Shown here piece after piece: positions 29,801-41,699 of a DNA stretch of 64,000 nt; position 1 is the first letter of the stretch; the number at the start of each line of letters is the position of its first letter. A program made the position numbers and the translations under genes. The notes under the pieces were generated by a model. The model saw only the letters and a program-made list of their open reading frames with translations, did no database searches and was not told the DNA's origin. Source of the stretch: an uncultured Candidatus Poseidoniales archaeon (lineage in GTDB: Archaea > Thermoplasmatota > Poseidoniia > Poseidoniales > Poseidoniaceae); the NCBI GenBank assembly GCA_905182185.1, contig CAJJAP010000002.1, forward strand, positions 1 through 64,000. The letters run 5' to 3'.

Positions 29801-31465
29801 TGATTTAATTTATTCCATGTCAATGGATTTAGCAGGGGCATCCGGAAATAATGAGGATATGGCAATCGGTTTGGATCTAGAAACTGGTGAAGAGTTTGAT
29901 ATTACTGCTGAGTTTACCAAAGGCACAAATGTTGACAATGTTCCTAGTTGGCAGCATGGTTTATCAATGGAAGTTGAAGAACAAACTCGTATAATCTTTA
30001 ATCTCTCAAGAATGCCAACATTTACTCTTTCTAGTCGCCAAGTTGTCAATTCTGCATTAGAAGATGGCATGATCAGTAGAGGCTGAGGTAGATGCGGTAG
30101 TCGGTGCACTAGAGGCAGCAAATATCACCGATGCCCGAATATTTGCTAATTCACTTTCAGATTCTGTCATCACAGATGAAGAGATTGCTCGTGTTAATCT
30201 ATCAAAATGGGAAGAGCAAGGAATCACTATTGAAGATAGACGTTCATGGCATATTCGCTCATGGTTACCGAATTTACCTCCTGGAACGATTCTAATAGAA
30301 TATGATTATAGAACACTTGACGGTATTCCAACCTATGAATTAGATATTGAATTAGACCAATGGCAACCTGAACGCCAGCAATTGACACTTGAAGTAAATG
30401 GGTTTGATGGAAAAGATTTGAAATTAGTCTTAGATGGACTTGATAATCAGAAACCCAACAATGTTGTCGCTAATGCAGTATTTTCCACGCAAGACAATCT
30501 AACTGTGCCGCGTGTTACAGTTGACATGTACTATGATATCGGACAAGGTTAAATTCAGCACATGCAATTTTTATTGATAAACATGTGATGAATAGAATTG
30601 AAGCACTTATCATCGGTGTCCCCCAATCAACTGATTTTTCAGCAACGATTGGAGATGTATTGTTGGTAGATATCGAGGTGCCAAGCGAATACCAAATAGA
30701 TGGCCATTCAGCAGATGCAATCATGCTGCAATCAATGAGTATATTGATGGCTTTTGGTGGCCTGCAACAGTTTTCATGAGAGATTTACCTGGAGTTATGC
30801 AGTTGAAGGCACAACCACAACTTGTGTTTGATATTCGCGAAATGAGTTCTTTCCAAGGTATGATGAGTCTAGATTATACTTCTAATACCGATGATATGGA
30901 CTTGTATCTTGAAGCAAATGGAAGAGCGATTGATGCCAAAGGAGATATTTTGATGTTGGCCGAAGATTTACCAAGGCGTTTCGTACTCGTGCCAACTGAA
31001 GATTGGGGTATGAAGGTTGATTCATCCGGTGTTGGAGTTAAACGTGTCTATATCCGTCAAAGCAATATTCCAAGTGCTCCTGGAGTTACAATTGATAGAA
31101 TTGAAATCGTTGGACAGGATTTGAAATCTGCAACAATTCATATTTATGAAGGCCCGTTCAAGTATCCAATAATTGTCTTGGATGATATTACAAATGGCAG
31201 AATAATAGTGAGCGCTCAGGCCACAATAGAACCAGAGTTTTACTATCCGGCATTGGACGGCGTTGTTCTAGACGGTAGAGCAGTTCTTCTTGATGCACAA
31301 TTTACCGGGGTAATACCAACAGCATCTTCTTTAGGTGTTAATGGAATTGTTACCGACCTTTCATTGGTTGGAACATTGACGGGTGGTGCTGTTGAAACAA
31401 GGCACATCATGGTCGTCGAACCGTTGACCACAATGCTTGCTTCAGGCTTAATGCTACTAGGGTGA
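26801..31465 (+). CDS. Very large secreted protein of unknown family (about 1550 residues, four frameshifts)
   Basis: N-terminal positively charged region then a signal-type hydrophobic segment (MSIFLVLVMMSSIAVPANA). The remainder is beta-rich with Asp/Asn loops such as DVDGDGVDD and no recognisable enzyme motif. The locus falls into fragments because of single-base shifts near 27888 (extra base; restores DPQTDCEDDDYFDP), 30072 (extra base; continues SVEAEVDAVVG), 30549 (missing T; restores GQGLNSAHAIFID) and 30735 (missing A; restores LQINEYIDGFWW). Joined, it is a single protein ending in a weakly hydrophobic LASGLMLLG. It is followed 4 bases later by a single-helix protein, so the two are probably expressed together. 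I do not recognise the family. Confidence 0.65.
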
Positions 31466-31469
31466 TCAC

Positions 31470-32150
31470 ATGACAAGTAGATCTGAATCAAATAGAATTG
31501 CAGTGGGCCAAGACGGCGAACTGTTAGTTCATGAGGATGATATCACAGAAACCGGCGGATTAATGGCTAGAGTTTTGGATAAACAAGCTGAATTAGGAGG
31601 ATTTGACAGTGATAATGAAGAGGATAGAGATGACTGGGAGTATGCCCAAGAAGCAGCAAAGAATCTTCGTGACAAAGTGATTGAAATCGATCCATATCAA
31701 GTGGTGCTGGCAGGTTTTGTGATTCTCTTGATGATAGGAGTTGTCCTCAGTGGATGGTACTGGGTACTTCCGCGAGATTCGGTAGTTCTTGAAACACATT
31801 ACAAGCAACGTGGTGGACATTTGATGATGTCCGAATTAACCAATGAAGGTAGTAGGGAAATCACAGATGTTGTAATCCAAGTAGAATTCCAAGATGTTGA
31901 TGGTTTAGTTCTAGATAAAATGAGAATTGAATTAGATAGAGTTTCGGCCCATTCCTCCATAGCAGGAGATGATTTGGAGATGTTAGTTTCTGGTTATACC
32001 GTTTGGGATAATTACGTAGTTCACACCCATATAGAATGGACCGATTACAATGGCGATGAAAATCGTCAAGACTGGTATCATTATGTTGGTCATTGGTCAA
32101 GTGAAATATTCATTGATGAAGGCGATAAAAGCACTTGGCCCTTCTCTTGA
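31470..32150 (+). CDS. Single-pass membrane protein, partner of the giant secreted protein
   Basis: A 226-residue protein with an acidic cytosolic N-terminal part of about 80 residues, one membrane helix (about 87-109, YQVVLAGFVILLMIGVVLSGW) and an outer beta-type domain of about 110 residues ending in STWPFS. No signal peptide is needed for this orientation. The gene follows the giant protein by 4 bases and its start has TGATCAC just before it, suggesting coupling. Unrecognised family. The outer domain may be a docking or assembly module for its neighbour, by position only. Confidence 0.6.
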   Translation: MTSRSESNRIAVGQDGELLVHEDDITETGGLMARVLDKQAELGGFDSDNEEDRDDWEYAQEAAKNLRDKVIEIDPYQVVLAGFVILLMIGVVLSGWYWVLPRDSVVLETHYKQRGGHLMMSELTNEGSREITDVVIQVEFQDVDGLVLDKMRIELDRVSAHSSIAGDDLEMLVSGYTVWDNYVVHTHIEWTDYNGDENRQDWYHYVGHWSSEIFIDEGDKSTWPFS

Positions 32151-32224
32151 TTCAGTTTTGATTTGACATACTATGCAATCATTGTACCCGAAGCGATAAA
32201 GCGGGGCAGTTCAGCCCTCAACTT

Positions 32225-35200
32225 GTGCAAACAAGCAGTTCTCTTAGGATGGCGTTGTGCTTAGTTGTGATATTCGTATTGCAAAGTCTAAGCCCTATGC
32301 TTCACCCTGTGGGTGAACAAACGGGTGCATCCGAACTGGATTCAAGTCAAACCGACTGGGTTCGATTTGATTTGGTCGATGGAGTATATTCAGATGCCAT
32401 TGGCGAATATGATCATACAAATTCTCTCGAAGATAGGCCAAATATAGCATCATCACGGATTGGCGATTTTGACCAATACGGATTTACAGCATCAAGACCA
32501 TTGCCGATGGAATTGATGCAAGCGCGACCAGACCTCTCACTTTTGATAGTAGATGATTCTATCAGAATGGAACAAGCAAGGCAACAATTGAATCAAATTC
32601 AAGGATTAATAATTAGAGAATTCATTGCACCTTCCGGATTACTAATCCAAGGCACTTCAAATTCAATTCAGCAAGCAAGCAACGTGCAAGGTGTAGTCGC
32701 AACTCATCAAATCCCATTAGCACTTTTAATCGATGACGCGATCTTGGATGTTATGATGCTAACCGATGGAGCTGATGCCCTCCAAGGACAAGCGGTGAGA
32801 ATAGAAGGTTGGAGAGATGAATTAGGCCCGGTTGATTCTGTTGAATTAACAGACGAGCAAGGATTTACTATTTTTCAGTCGCTTGAAGAAGTTTCCAAAG
32901 TAGGCTTGTCTGAAATCATAAAATGGGATGAAGGGCGTTATGAAGGGCTGTTGAACAGTGACCTGATTGCAGAATTAATTATCCAACCGAGTGTTCGTTC
33001 ATTCCGCTTTAACCCACAATTCACTATTGATAATGATAACGCCCGCAGTAATATGAAAACTAATGTGATGGAATCATACTTCACTACAGATTTAGATGGC
33101 TCAGGACAAATAGTTGCAGTTGCCGATTCGGGATTGGACGGAGATCATGGCGATTTTGGTACGAGAGTGGTTAGCAGTAATGATGTGATTGGAGATGGCT
33201 CTACCGCAGACAAACATTCAGGTCATGGGACTCACGTTGCATGCACGGTATTGGGTGATGGTAGCAAAGGTGGATATACAGGAGTAGCACCTTCTGCAGA
33301 ATTATATTTCCAGGCGATGGAGAATGATAATACTGGTAATTTCCAATCACCATCCCTCAATTATTTGATGAATTCAGCATATAGTGCAGGTGCAAGAACC
33401 CATACCAACTCGTGGGGTTCAAGTGCAGCAAGCCAGCAAGGGAAATATGATTCAGAAGCAGAAGATGTTGATGACCGGGCAAATTATTACGATAAATATT
33501 ACAACGGCAGAGAGGGCTTGACGAGTTCTATTCGCTGCTGGAAACGATGGCCCAGGGACCGGGACAGTTTCTCCTCCAGCCACTGCAAAAAATATTCTTT
33601 CAGTTGGCAATCATCAAAATCGTTATTCTGGTGCACCTGATACATTTGATGAGTGGTTCAAGCCGTGGACCTACTGATGATGGCAGAATAAAACCTGACA
33701 TCATTGCACCGGGCGGATATGTGCGCTCATGCCGCGCTCAAGAAGCAACAGATACTTCCGGTTCAACTTGGTCTAACAGTTGGTATCTCGAGTATACTGG
33801 GACTTCGATGGCAACTCCAAATGCAGCAGGGGCTGCTGCGATGGTTCGAGAGTATCTTGAGGAGATAGCACAACGTCCAGCGCCTCAAGGTGCTTTGGTT
33901 AAGGCCTTACTCGTTCTTGGTGCCCAAGATGTCGGGACAAGAGATATTCCCAACAACGATGAAGGATGGGGGCGACTCAATCTTAGAGAAACTCTCGCGC
34001 CTCAAGGCGGTCAAGGAATTTGGGTAGATGATAGATCAGTTCTTTCAGGTTCTGGAAACTCCAAATCATATACATTTAATTTGACACAGAACAATGGAAA
34101 ATTCAAGGTTGTTTTGACATGGTCAGATGAGAGAGGCTCTTCCTTTTCAACAAAGAAATTAGTCAATAATTTAGATTTGATTGTAACTTCTCCAGATGGA
34201 ACCATCTACAAAGGAAATGATTTCGCTAACGGAGTTTCAACAACCGGTGGAAGTGCAGATGATACCAATAATTTGGAAGTCGTATTACTCGATTATGCTA
34301 TGAGTGGCGTATGGACTGTTAAGGCAAAAAACACCTACCAAGGAGGTAGTTCTGCCCAGACTTATTCAATTGCAGTAATGGGGCATGGTGTCAATGATTT
34401 ACGACCGGACCCAATGGTGATGGTAGATCAATTTTCAATGGATGTTAGCATCCCGCAAGTGGGCGACCCAGTTAATATTGAAACCAAAGTATTCAATGCA
34501 GGAAACGTAGAAGCCGAATCCTTTGATGTTGTATTTTCAGTTGACTCAACAGAGGTTGATCGCAAAAATATCGATTTAGGTGCAGGATCTGCTAAGGCAT
34601 TATTCTGGACTTGGACTCCACTGAATTCTGGGCAGGTAACTCTTAGTTTCACAATAGATCCAGATGAGGAACTTGAAGAAATATTAGAAAATAATAATCA
34701 ACATAACATCGTGGTCAATGTTACTGCTCCGGGTGTGAAATTATCAAGTGAAACCCAAATAACAGTTCTAGATAACACTCAATCTTCCGCTACTTCATGG
34801 AATGTTTCTCTGACCAATACAGCATTGATACCAACCAATGCATCATTATTTGTTGATAATTTGATTCATGTTGAAAGTAATTTGGCTTTATCATGGTATG
34901 TTGGTACGACACAATCCAACCATTCTCTCGAGGGTCAACAATCAACAGGAATCACAGTCACATTAGTCCATCCAACACCCCCAGTCCCAGGAACATACCG
35001 GATTAGTTTAATCGGGATAGATGTTGATAATGGTGTAAATTATCCATATGCACTGGACTTAGTAGTTCCAAGTTTATCCAAAGTCAATATTGAATATGAT
35101 TATGAAATTGTTCCAGTGCATCCAGTTACCCCTACGAGCATAGATGTTAGATTCTTCAATATTGGTAATGACGATATTGGCTATGACCTATTCTTGGAAG

Positions 35201-36816
35201 CTCCAGCAGGATGGCAAGCAGGATTCGATGATTTGGGCAGTGAGCCGGGTGCGATTTCCGGTTCGACCGGATTGATTATCCCAGATGGCCAGAAAAACCT
35301 CGGCATCACATTCACTCCTCCACAAGTAATGACTGGAGCAGGTGCCGAGAGAATGGTCAAATTAACAGCAGTTTCACAGACCGAAAATCCAGTTTCATAT
35401 GTATACAATATCCCAATAAAAGTAATGGAGATAAGAGATATAGATCTCGACTTACAAAATAATTTTGGAAAGATGCGGCCAGATTCATCCCTCAGTCTAA
35501 TGTTTAGCATCCAGAATAGTGGTAATATCGACCTAGATTTAACTCCCTCAATACAATTGCCAAGTGGTTGGCAATGGGCTTCATCAAGCGAAACAATTGA
35601 GTTAAATTGGGCATCGACCAGCAACATCATTGTAACGGTTAACTCACAAGGCTCAGGGAAATCTGGAGAAATTAAATTCAATCTTGACAATGGCTCAGAT
35701 AGGTATTCTTGGACTGGATATATTGATGTTGAAATCTTAGCACAACCAACATTAGATTTTTCTTCACTCATACTTGCAGATGGAACCTCATATGGCCATC
35801 CATTGGGTACTGGCTCACATCCGAGCGGAGAGAGTCTTAACTTCACTTGGCTAGTGGGCAATGACGCAGATGTTGATTGGGAGCCTTCAGTTTCAGTCAC
35901 TCTAGACCCAGGACTATTCGGGGAGTGCCGAAATATTGGAGTTGTAGGATATTTACAATTCCAATTACTACAATGTTCTATTCTGATTTCAGGAAATATG
36001 GCGCCTAAAAGTGAACCTTCCTTCACGGTGGTATTGGAGGGTAATGGAGTCGAATATGTCGAACAAGTCGGATTATATGTGGCCTCTGTAGAATCTGCTA
36101 TATGGGATGCATCAAGAAATGAAAAGTTCGCAACAGGTGTAGTAGAGACGGTCTCAATCGATGTGACAAATTCCGGTAATGTAGCATGGTCATATAAAAT
36201 TCAAGCCAATGCATCAGAAGATTGGTATTGCGAAGTAATCGGCAATGATGTGATCTCGCTTGAAGCCGGTCAGTCAAAGGTTATTAGAATAAATGTCAGA
36301 GCAGATAGACCGGGAGATGGAACGATAACATTACAATTTGAACAATCCAATTCACTTTCAAATCCGAGTGTATCATTTGATGTTTCAGCGGAAGGAGAGC
36401 CTACTGGGACCGCAAGTGAATCATTCATCAATAACGGTGCTGCAATCGCTATAATTCTAGTGATATTGTCATTGATTGGAGTTATATTGTATCGGACTAA
36501 AAAGCCGGATGAGGAAAAGAGCTTCCTTCCAATCAACAATCTCCAACCACCATTTACAAGCCAATTAGCATCACCACTAGTTGCTCCTTTGCCACAGAAA
36601 TTCATACCTCAACCAATAATTGAACCGATACAAGAAAATGATTCACAGCCAGTTACAATGTGTTGGACATGTAAATCTTCGGTTAAAGAGAATATCGTCG
36701 GTTGCCCTTCCTGCGGTGCAAGGTACCACGGTGTTGCAATAGATGGCTGTGATATATCACAATTAGAACACTGTGTAAACTGTCAAACACCTGCCAGCGA
36801 ATTCATCAAAGCATGA
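32225..36816 (+). CDS. Subtilisin-like (S8) protease with CARDB-type repeats, membrane anchor and cytosolic zinc fingers (two frameshifts)
   Basis: Signal peptide region near MALCLVVIFVLQSL. The protease domain has the catalytic Asp in VAVADSGLDGDHG (about residue 300), His in HSGHGTHVA (about 333), the oxyanion Asn in AAGNDGPG and Ser in GTSMATPNAAG. Shifts lie near 33521 and 33651; removing one base at each joins FAAGNDG to GSSRGPTDDGRIKPD. Downstream are a P-domain-like part, CARDB/NEW3-like domains (for example ILENNNQHNIVV), a membrane helix (about 36430-36490) and a tail with CWTC, CPSCGA and CVNC motifs, probably two zinc-binding knuckles. The substrates are probably extracellular proteins. 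Confidence 0.85.
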
Positions 36817-36904
36817 TGCCCGCAGAACAAGAAAAGTCTCATATTTTTCGTTTCGTTACACAACTGAGCATAGCCTTATGATAGTGGTGGCTTGTCCGGG
36901 AGTC

Positions 36905-39787
36905 ATGGACTCCCGTGGAAATCAAACAAGAAAGCAGTCAAAGGCTGCAATTTTCTTAATGGCTTTACTATTGTTTTCTATGGTTCCTGCCGTGGCTCCA
37001 ATCGCTTCTGCAGACGGGGCCCGTGACGCTTCTATTTCCGTCACAATAATGCCAAATGGTCAAGATATAAATCCAGGCGAATCTGGCGAATATACAATTC
37101 GTGTTCGCAATACAGGTTCGGACCCAGTGACAGTACAAATTTCTTCAAGTGAAGAAGGGACCGCTGAATGTGGCCAATATTCATCTCAAGCAAGCCAAAT
37201 CACAGGACCCATAGATGCTGGGACATATGAAGAGACTACCATGAATGTAACCTTGACTCAAACCGCAGAGGCCAGTTGTGATACAACGGTCACCGTTTCT
37301 GCCGCTGACGGAGCAACACCCCCAGGTCAACCTGCTCAAGAAACTTCAACAGTGACTACAACTGCAGGAGATGGCTCAGGTAGTGCAATATTTCGGTGTT
37401 GATTTGAAGATGTCATCACCGTCAAAAACATGGGCCGGAGAAAGTGAAGTTGAATACAGCCTTGAAGTTGAAAATACTGGTCAGCAGGAGGAAACAATTA
37501 ACTTGGCTGTTAACGAAGCATCCGGCCCAGGTTGTTCTAATACAGGAGCAATCAGTGTCACTCTAAGTGACATCATCAGTAACTGTTGCACCCAACGAAA
37601 GTGAGTTTGTCACTATTTCAGTTGATGTGCCTGAAGGACAGGCAGCAGACAAGTATTGCTGGAATATCGACGGTGTTGTTACGCAACGACCCCTCTCAGG
37701 GTTCAACCGATAACCAAGAGTTTGATTTGACAGTTCCAGAGTTACATGAGTGTACGATGAGCCTGAGTAAGAGTTCCATTACGGTTGCACCTGGAGCAGA
37801 AGGTACATTTTCTGTAATATTCACAAATGATGGAAATGTAGACTGGACAATCTCAGTCGGAAAGTTCGGTTCAAAGGCAGGATGGGTGAGCGTTGATGGC
37901 GCATCTTCAGGATTGCTCGAATACGATGACGGTGCTGGAACAAAAACCTTTGATTTAATAGTCAGCCCTGATGATTCGATTGAAGCAGGTTCGGAATCAC
38001 TTGTAGCGATTCAAGGCAAAGAAGGAAGTTCTGTTAAGTGTACCAAGGATATTAGAATTATTTCGGGTCAATCTCATGATGCTTCACTTTCACTTTCTAA
38101 CTCATTATTATCAAATATTCAACCGGATGGTAATGGCACTACCACATTAGTAGTTACAAATCAAGGAAATGGTGTAGATACTTTCAGAATCTCCCCTTCT
38201 TCACCACCTCAAGGTTGGAGCGTTCAAATGTCAAAATCAACGATTGCACTCGGTTCAAAGCACGGAAATGAAAGAAGTGGGGACATCGAGGTTCAAGTTA
38301 ATGTTCCATTCAATGCTCTTGCAGACGAACAAGTGAATATTATTCTAACAGTCCAATCCAATAATGGGGCAGTAGATTTTGCTGAGATTACGTTATCGGT
38401 TACTGTTGCTGCAAATCATGGCATGGAAGTTGATACAAGTTCACCGGACCAAACCGGACGTTCTGATACAGAGGTTAGTTTCCCGATTACAATTGAAAAC
38501 AGCGGTAACGTAGAGGACACATTCCGCTGTGCAGTAATGTCGCAAACAGCGACTCCTAGTTGGGGAACATCATTCGAAGATGCCGATGGAAATAAATTCA
38601 CTGAAATCAATATTGCACCTAGAAGTACAATGCTTGTATTCCTTGTAGTGAGTATTGATGGTGAAGAAGAATTAGACAGCAGCAGATTAACCATTCGCAT
38701 CACCAATAAGGATGATACTAATTCCCAAGATCTAGATGAGGATGGGGTGCCGGATAATCAAAGAGAATTAGTCATGTTAGCAATCCAATCAGATAGAAAT
38801 TATCAGATGGATGTCCGTCTAGATGATGGCGGTTTAGATGGGCGTAATGGAATGGCCACCCTCGCTCCAGATGGCGTTAAAGAATACGGGGTCTGGGTCA
38901 AAAATACAGGTGATGGTAAAGACTTCGCTGTGTTTGAAATCAATGGATTAGAAGGACTTGCAACTAGGACTTTGAGAATGAATGGTTTGGTGGTAGGAGA
39001 TCCAATTCAAATCCCTATTGGCTATGGTATTTGGAACCTCACAAGAGGTCAATTCGTATTGGATGAATCCGCAACACCAATCACAGAATCTAGCAAAAAT
39101 GGTGTAGAATCAAGAATGTTAGAATTAGATTTATTTGCTGGCCATGAAGCAAGGCTATTTGAACAATACTTTTTGTTGACACTAACCGTCAACCCAAGTG
39201 CCGAAACAGGCGATGGGGGGCTGTTGGAAATTGTGGTTATGAGCGAGTCTAATTCTGCCAATCGCTCCGGAAAAGTTTCAATCTCATTAGACGTTCAAAT
39301 CATCTATGAACTTACTTTTATGAGTGAAGAAATAGGTGAAGAAATAACCGTAGAATATGATGTTTCTTTCTCGGAGAAGACGCAATTTGAAATTGAATTA
39401 CAAAACACTGGTAATATCCGTTCAGAAATACGAGTTTTCGCTTCAGAAAATTTACGTGGATGGAGTGTATCTCTAGAAAACTCCTTTGAATGTAATCGTG
39501 AAGGTGGGGAATTGGTCTGTTGGGTGGATGTAGATTCCTCAGTTCTTATCGAAGTGACCGTACGCCCACCAAGCGGTGCAGAGATGGATGACACATTCAA
39601 ATTCACACTCTCTTCTGAACCAGTAGAAACCGGTGTAGTCGATCGTCAAAATCTTGAGTTTACCGTGAATGGTAAACAAGATTCAGGATTATTCGGTGAT
39701 GCGTTGGGTAGTAACACTGCTTCTCTGATAGCAAGTGGATTAGTAATTTCGTTATTAGCTGCATATTTCATGCGCAAAAAGCCATGA
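36905..39787 (+). CDS. Envelope protein of repeated NEW3/CARDB-like domains with C-terminal anchor (three frameshifts)
   Basis: Start at 36905 gives a short basic end and a clear signal peptide (KAAIFLMALLLFSM, cleavage near ASADG). The body is a chain of beta-sandwich domains with the NEW3-type pattern GESGEYTIRVRNTG, AGESEVEYSLEVENTG, GAEGTFSVIFTNDG and similar, each about 100-120 residues. The C-terminus is a membrane helix (LIASGLVISLLAAYF) followed by MRKKP. Shifts lie near 37383, 37571 and 37684, all requiring removal of one base; the joined reading restores continuous domains. A structural surface role, such as an S-layer-like or stalk protein, is inference. Confidence 0.75.
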
Positions 39788-39942
39788 TTAACGGCTTCAA
39801 AGATTTAGAATGCAAAAAAATTAGTGAATGTGCTAAAAGGGATACTGAGCCGCTCTATTTAGGGGGCTCATTTGGTAACGCTTATGGGTGGTCTTCTAGT
39901 GGGACAAATCGCACAGCGTATGCGTTGTGTGGAGATGATTAA

Positions 39943-40428
39943 ATGTCCGGCATAGAATCAGTTCCAAGTGCCTATCTGTCAATTGGCTTTTTGGCGATTC
40001 TTGGAATCATAATGCCGCTGACTAATTTCCTCATAACTTGGGTTGTTAGGCCAAAGGTCGACCCTGCTCGGCCACACATCACAAAATCATATCTTTTGGA
40101 GGGATACGAGGTTGACCACAGCCTCTACCCACGTCGTTTAACCACCTTTGAGTGCGGTAGTGAGCCAGTTGGAGATGCAATGATTCAATTTCACTTCCAA
40201 TACTATTGGTATGCGATTATTTTCTTAGTTTTTGATGTCGCATTCATGTTCTTGGTGTTAGGCGGTATGGTAGTTGGTAATGCAACTTCGCCAGACCTTG
40301 CAGAACACAGCCGTGAGACTGCCGTCGAAGATGCCAAGATGGCAATGATGATTCTAGCAATATTCTTCAGCACTATGTCTGCTGGAGTTTGGTATGTATT
40401 CCGAAAGAGAGGACGCATCTACATTTGA
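39943..40428 (+). CDS. nuoA: Complex I subunit NuoA
   Basis: A 161-residue membrane subunit of the respiratory complex I family. Three hydrophobic helices are seen, with the conserved loop YPRRLTTFECGSEPVGDA between the first and second; the Glu-Cys-Gly is a hallmark. GGAGATGATTAA precedes the ATG. It is first in a 12-gene operon with tight spacing to nuoN. It contributes to proton pumping and to the quinone-access region. Confidence 0.95.
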   Translation: MSGIESVPSAYLSIGFLAILGIIMPLTNFLITWVVRPKVDPARPHITKSYLLEGYEVDHSLYPRRLTTFECGSEPVGDAMIQFHFQYYWYAIIFLVFDVAFMFLVLGGMVVGNATSPDLAEHSRETAVEDAKMAMMILAIFFSTMSAGVWYVFRKRGRIYI

Positions 40429-40439
40429 GGTGAAATATT

Positions 40440-41033
40440 ATGTCTAATGATGGAGAAAATTTTGCAGCTTTCAACAGCAGAGCGCTAGTAGAAATGGTCG
40501 GCGACGTCACCGATGAAGCCCTAAAGGCGACCAAGATCAAACAATTCCTTGGAGTTTTAGCAGGGCGATATTTCAATTGGGCTGGCCGCAAGTCATTATT
40601 TACACTGCATTTGGGAATCAAGTGCTGTGCTATTGAAATGGCAGCAGCAGCAACACCTCGCTTCGACGGTGATAGATTCGGCGTCTTGTTCCGTTCATCC
40701 CCTCGCCAATCCGATGTATTGTTGGTGAATGGCCCAGTTACAAAGAAATTCGCTGATAAAATCGTTCGCCTATGGGAGCAAATGCCTGAGCCAAAATACT
40801 GTATCGCTATGGGTGAATGTGCAATTTCCGGCGGACCATATTTCCAGTCGTACAATATCCTAGAAGGAGTCGACACGGTAATTCCAGTTGACGTATATAT
40901 TCCTGGTTGCCCACCGCGACCTGAGGCTTTAATCGATGGTTTCGGTTTGCTTCGTGAAAAGATAATCCGCATCGGCGGTGCTCCAAGCACTGGCCGTGAC
41001 GGAGAGAAGCCAGTTATCGTAGGGGAGGACTGA
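40440..41033 (+). CDS. nuoB: Complex I subunit NuoB
   Basis: A 197-residue peripheral-arm subunit carrying cluster N2. The Cys set is visible as GIKCCAIEM (about residues 58-66), GECAISGG (about 124) and PGCPPRPEA (about 154), as in family members. GAGGTG precedes the start. The function is to pass electrons from the iron-sulfur chain to quinone together with NuoD. Confidence 0.97.
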   Translation: MSNDGENFAAFNSRALVEMVGDVTDEALKATKIKQFLGVLAGRYFNWAGRKSLFTLHLGIKCCAIEMAAAATPRFDGDRFGVLFRSSPRQSDVLLVNGPVTKKFADKIVRLWEQMPEPKYCIAMGECAISGGPYFQSYNILEGVDTVIPVDVYIPGCPPRPEALIDGFGLLREKIIRIGGAPSTGRDGEKPVIVGED

Positions 41034-41035
41034 AC

Positions 41036-41689
41036 ATGGGAATGCGAGTAACTCTTGAACAAAGTGATAGCGCTGCTAAATCTTGTGTTGCAGTTTTGAA
41101 TGAACGATTCTCTGGCAGTGGCATCAACTCCACAGTTGAACACCATTCAAATGCCTTCAAAATGCCATTCGTTAGAATTCACGTTACGCCACAGCACTGG
41201 TTGGCAGTTGCCAAATTTATGAAGTACGATATATCTGTTAATTATTGCTCGATGGTAACGGGTACACATTTCCCAGATGGACCTGCTGAAAGAGGCTGGG
41301 AAGTCGCATACCACATGATGAGGATGCCAGTTTCGAATGTAAAACCTAACACTAATACAAAGCATGTCGCTGAGAAATTAAGTGGTAACGATATCCCGTT
41401 AGAGTTTGAAGTCCTCATCGCTCTAGAGCAAGGAGATACTCCAACCGTTCCTTCGGTCCAAAGTATCTGGGTTGGCGCTGATTGGAATGAAAAAGAAACA
41501 TGGGACTTAGTCGGTATCAACTTTGAAGGCCATGAAAACATGCACCGCGTCCTCAATCCACACGATAGCCCAGAACAATTCCACCCGCTACAAAAGCAAC
41601 ACAAATTGCGATACCACGGGCATAACGAAATGTACGACGACCCTCAAGGGTTCGGTCGTAAACCTGCGGACGAGGGCCGCAACAAGTGA
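41036..41689 (+). CDS. nuoC: Complex I subunit NuoC
   Basis: A 217-residue peripheral-arm subunit. The family pattern is seen in the second half: SIWVGADWNEKETWDLVGINFEGHEN (WxERE-like motif), then RVLNPHD. The N-terminal part is less conserved. It starts 2 bases after nuoB, with GGAGG upstream. No metal or cofactor site is expected. Confidence 0.93.
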   Translation: MGMRVTLEQSDSAAKSCVAVLNERFSGSGINSTVEHHSNAFKMPFVRIHVTPQHWLAVAKFMKYDISVNYCSMVTGTHFPDGPAERGWEVAYHMMRMPVSNVKPNTNTKHVAEKLSGNDIPLEFEVLIALEQGDTPTVPSVQSIWVGADWNEKETWDLVGINFEGHENMHRVLNPHDSPEQFHPLQKQHKLRYHGHNEMYDDPQGFGRKPADEGRNK

Positions 41690-41699
41690 GGTGAATATC

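Noticed and set aside
33521-33651. Programmed ribosomal frameshifting in the surface genes
   Set aside because: The shift sites share no slippery heptamer or common sequence, and they go in both directions in different genes, which fits indels better than programmed shifts.
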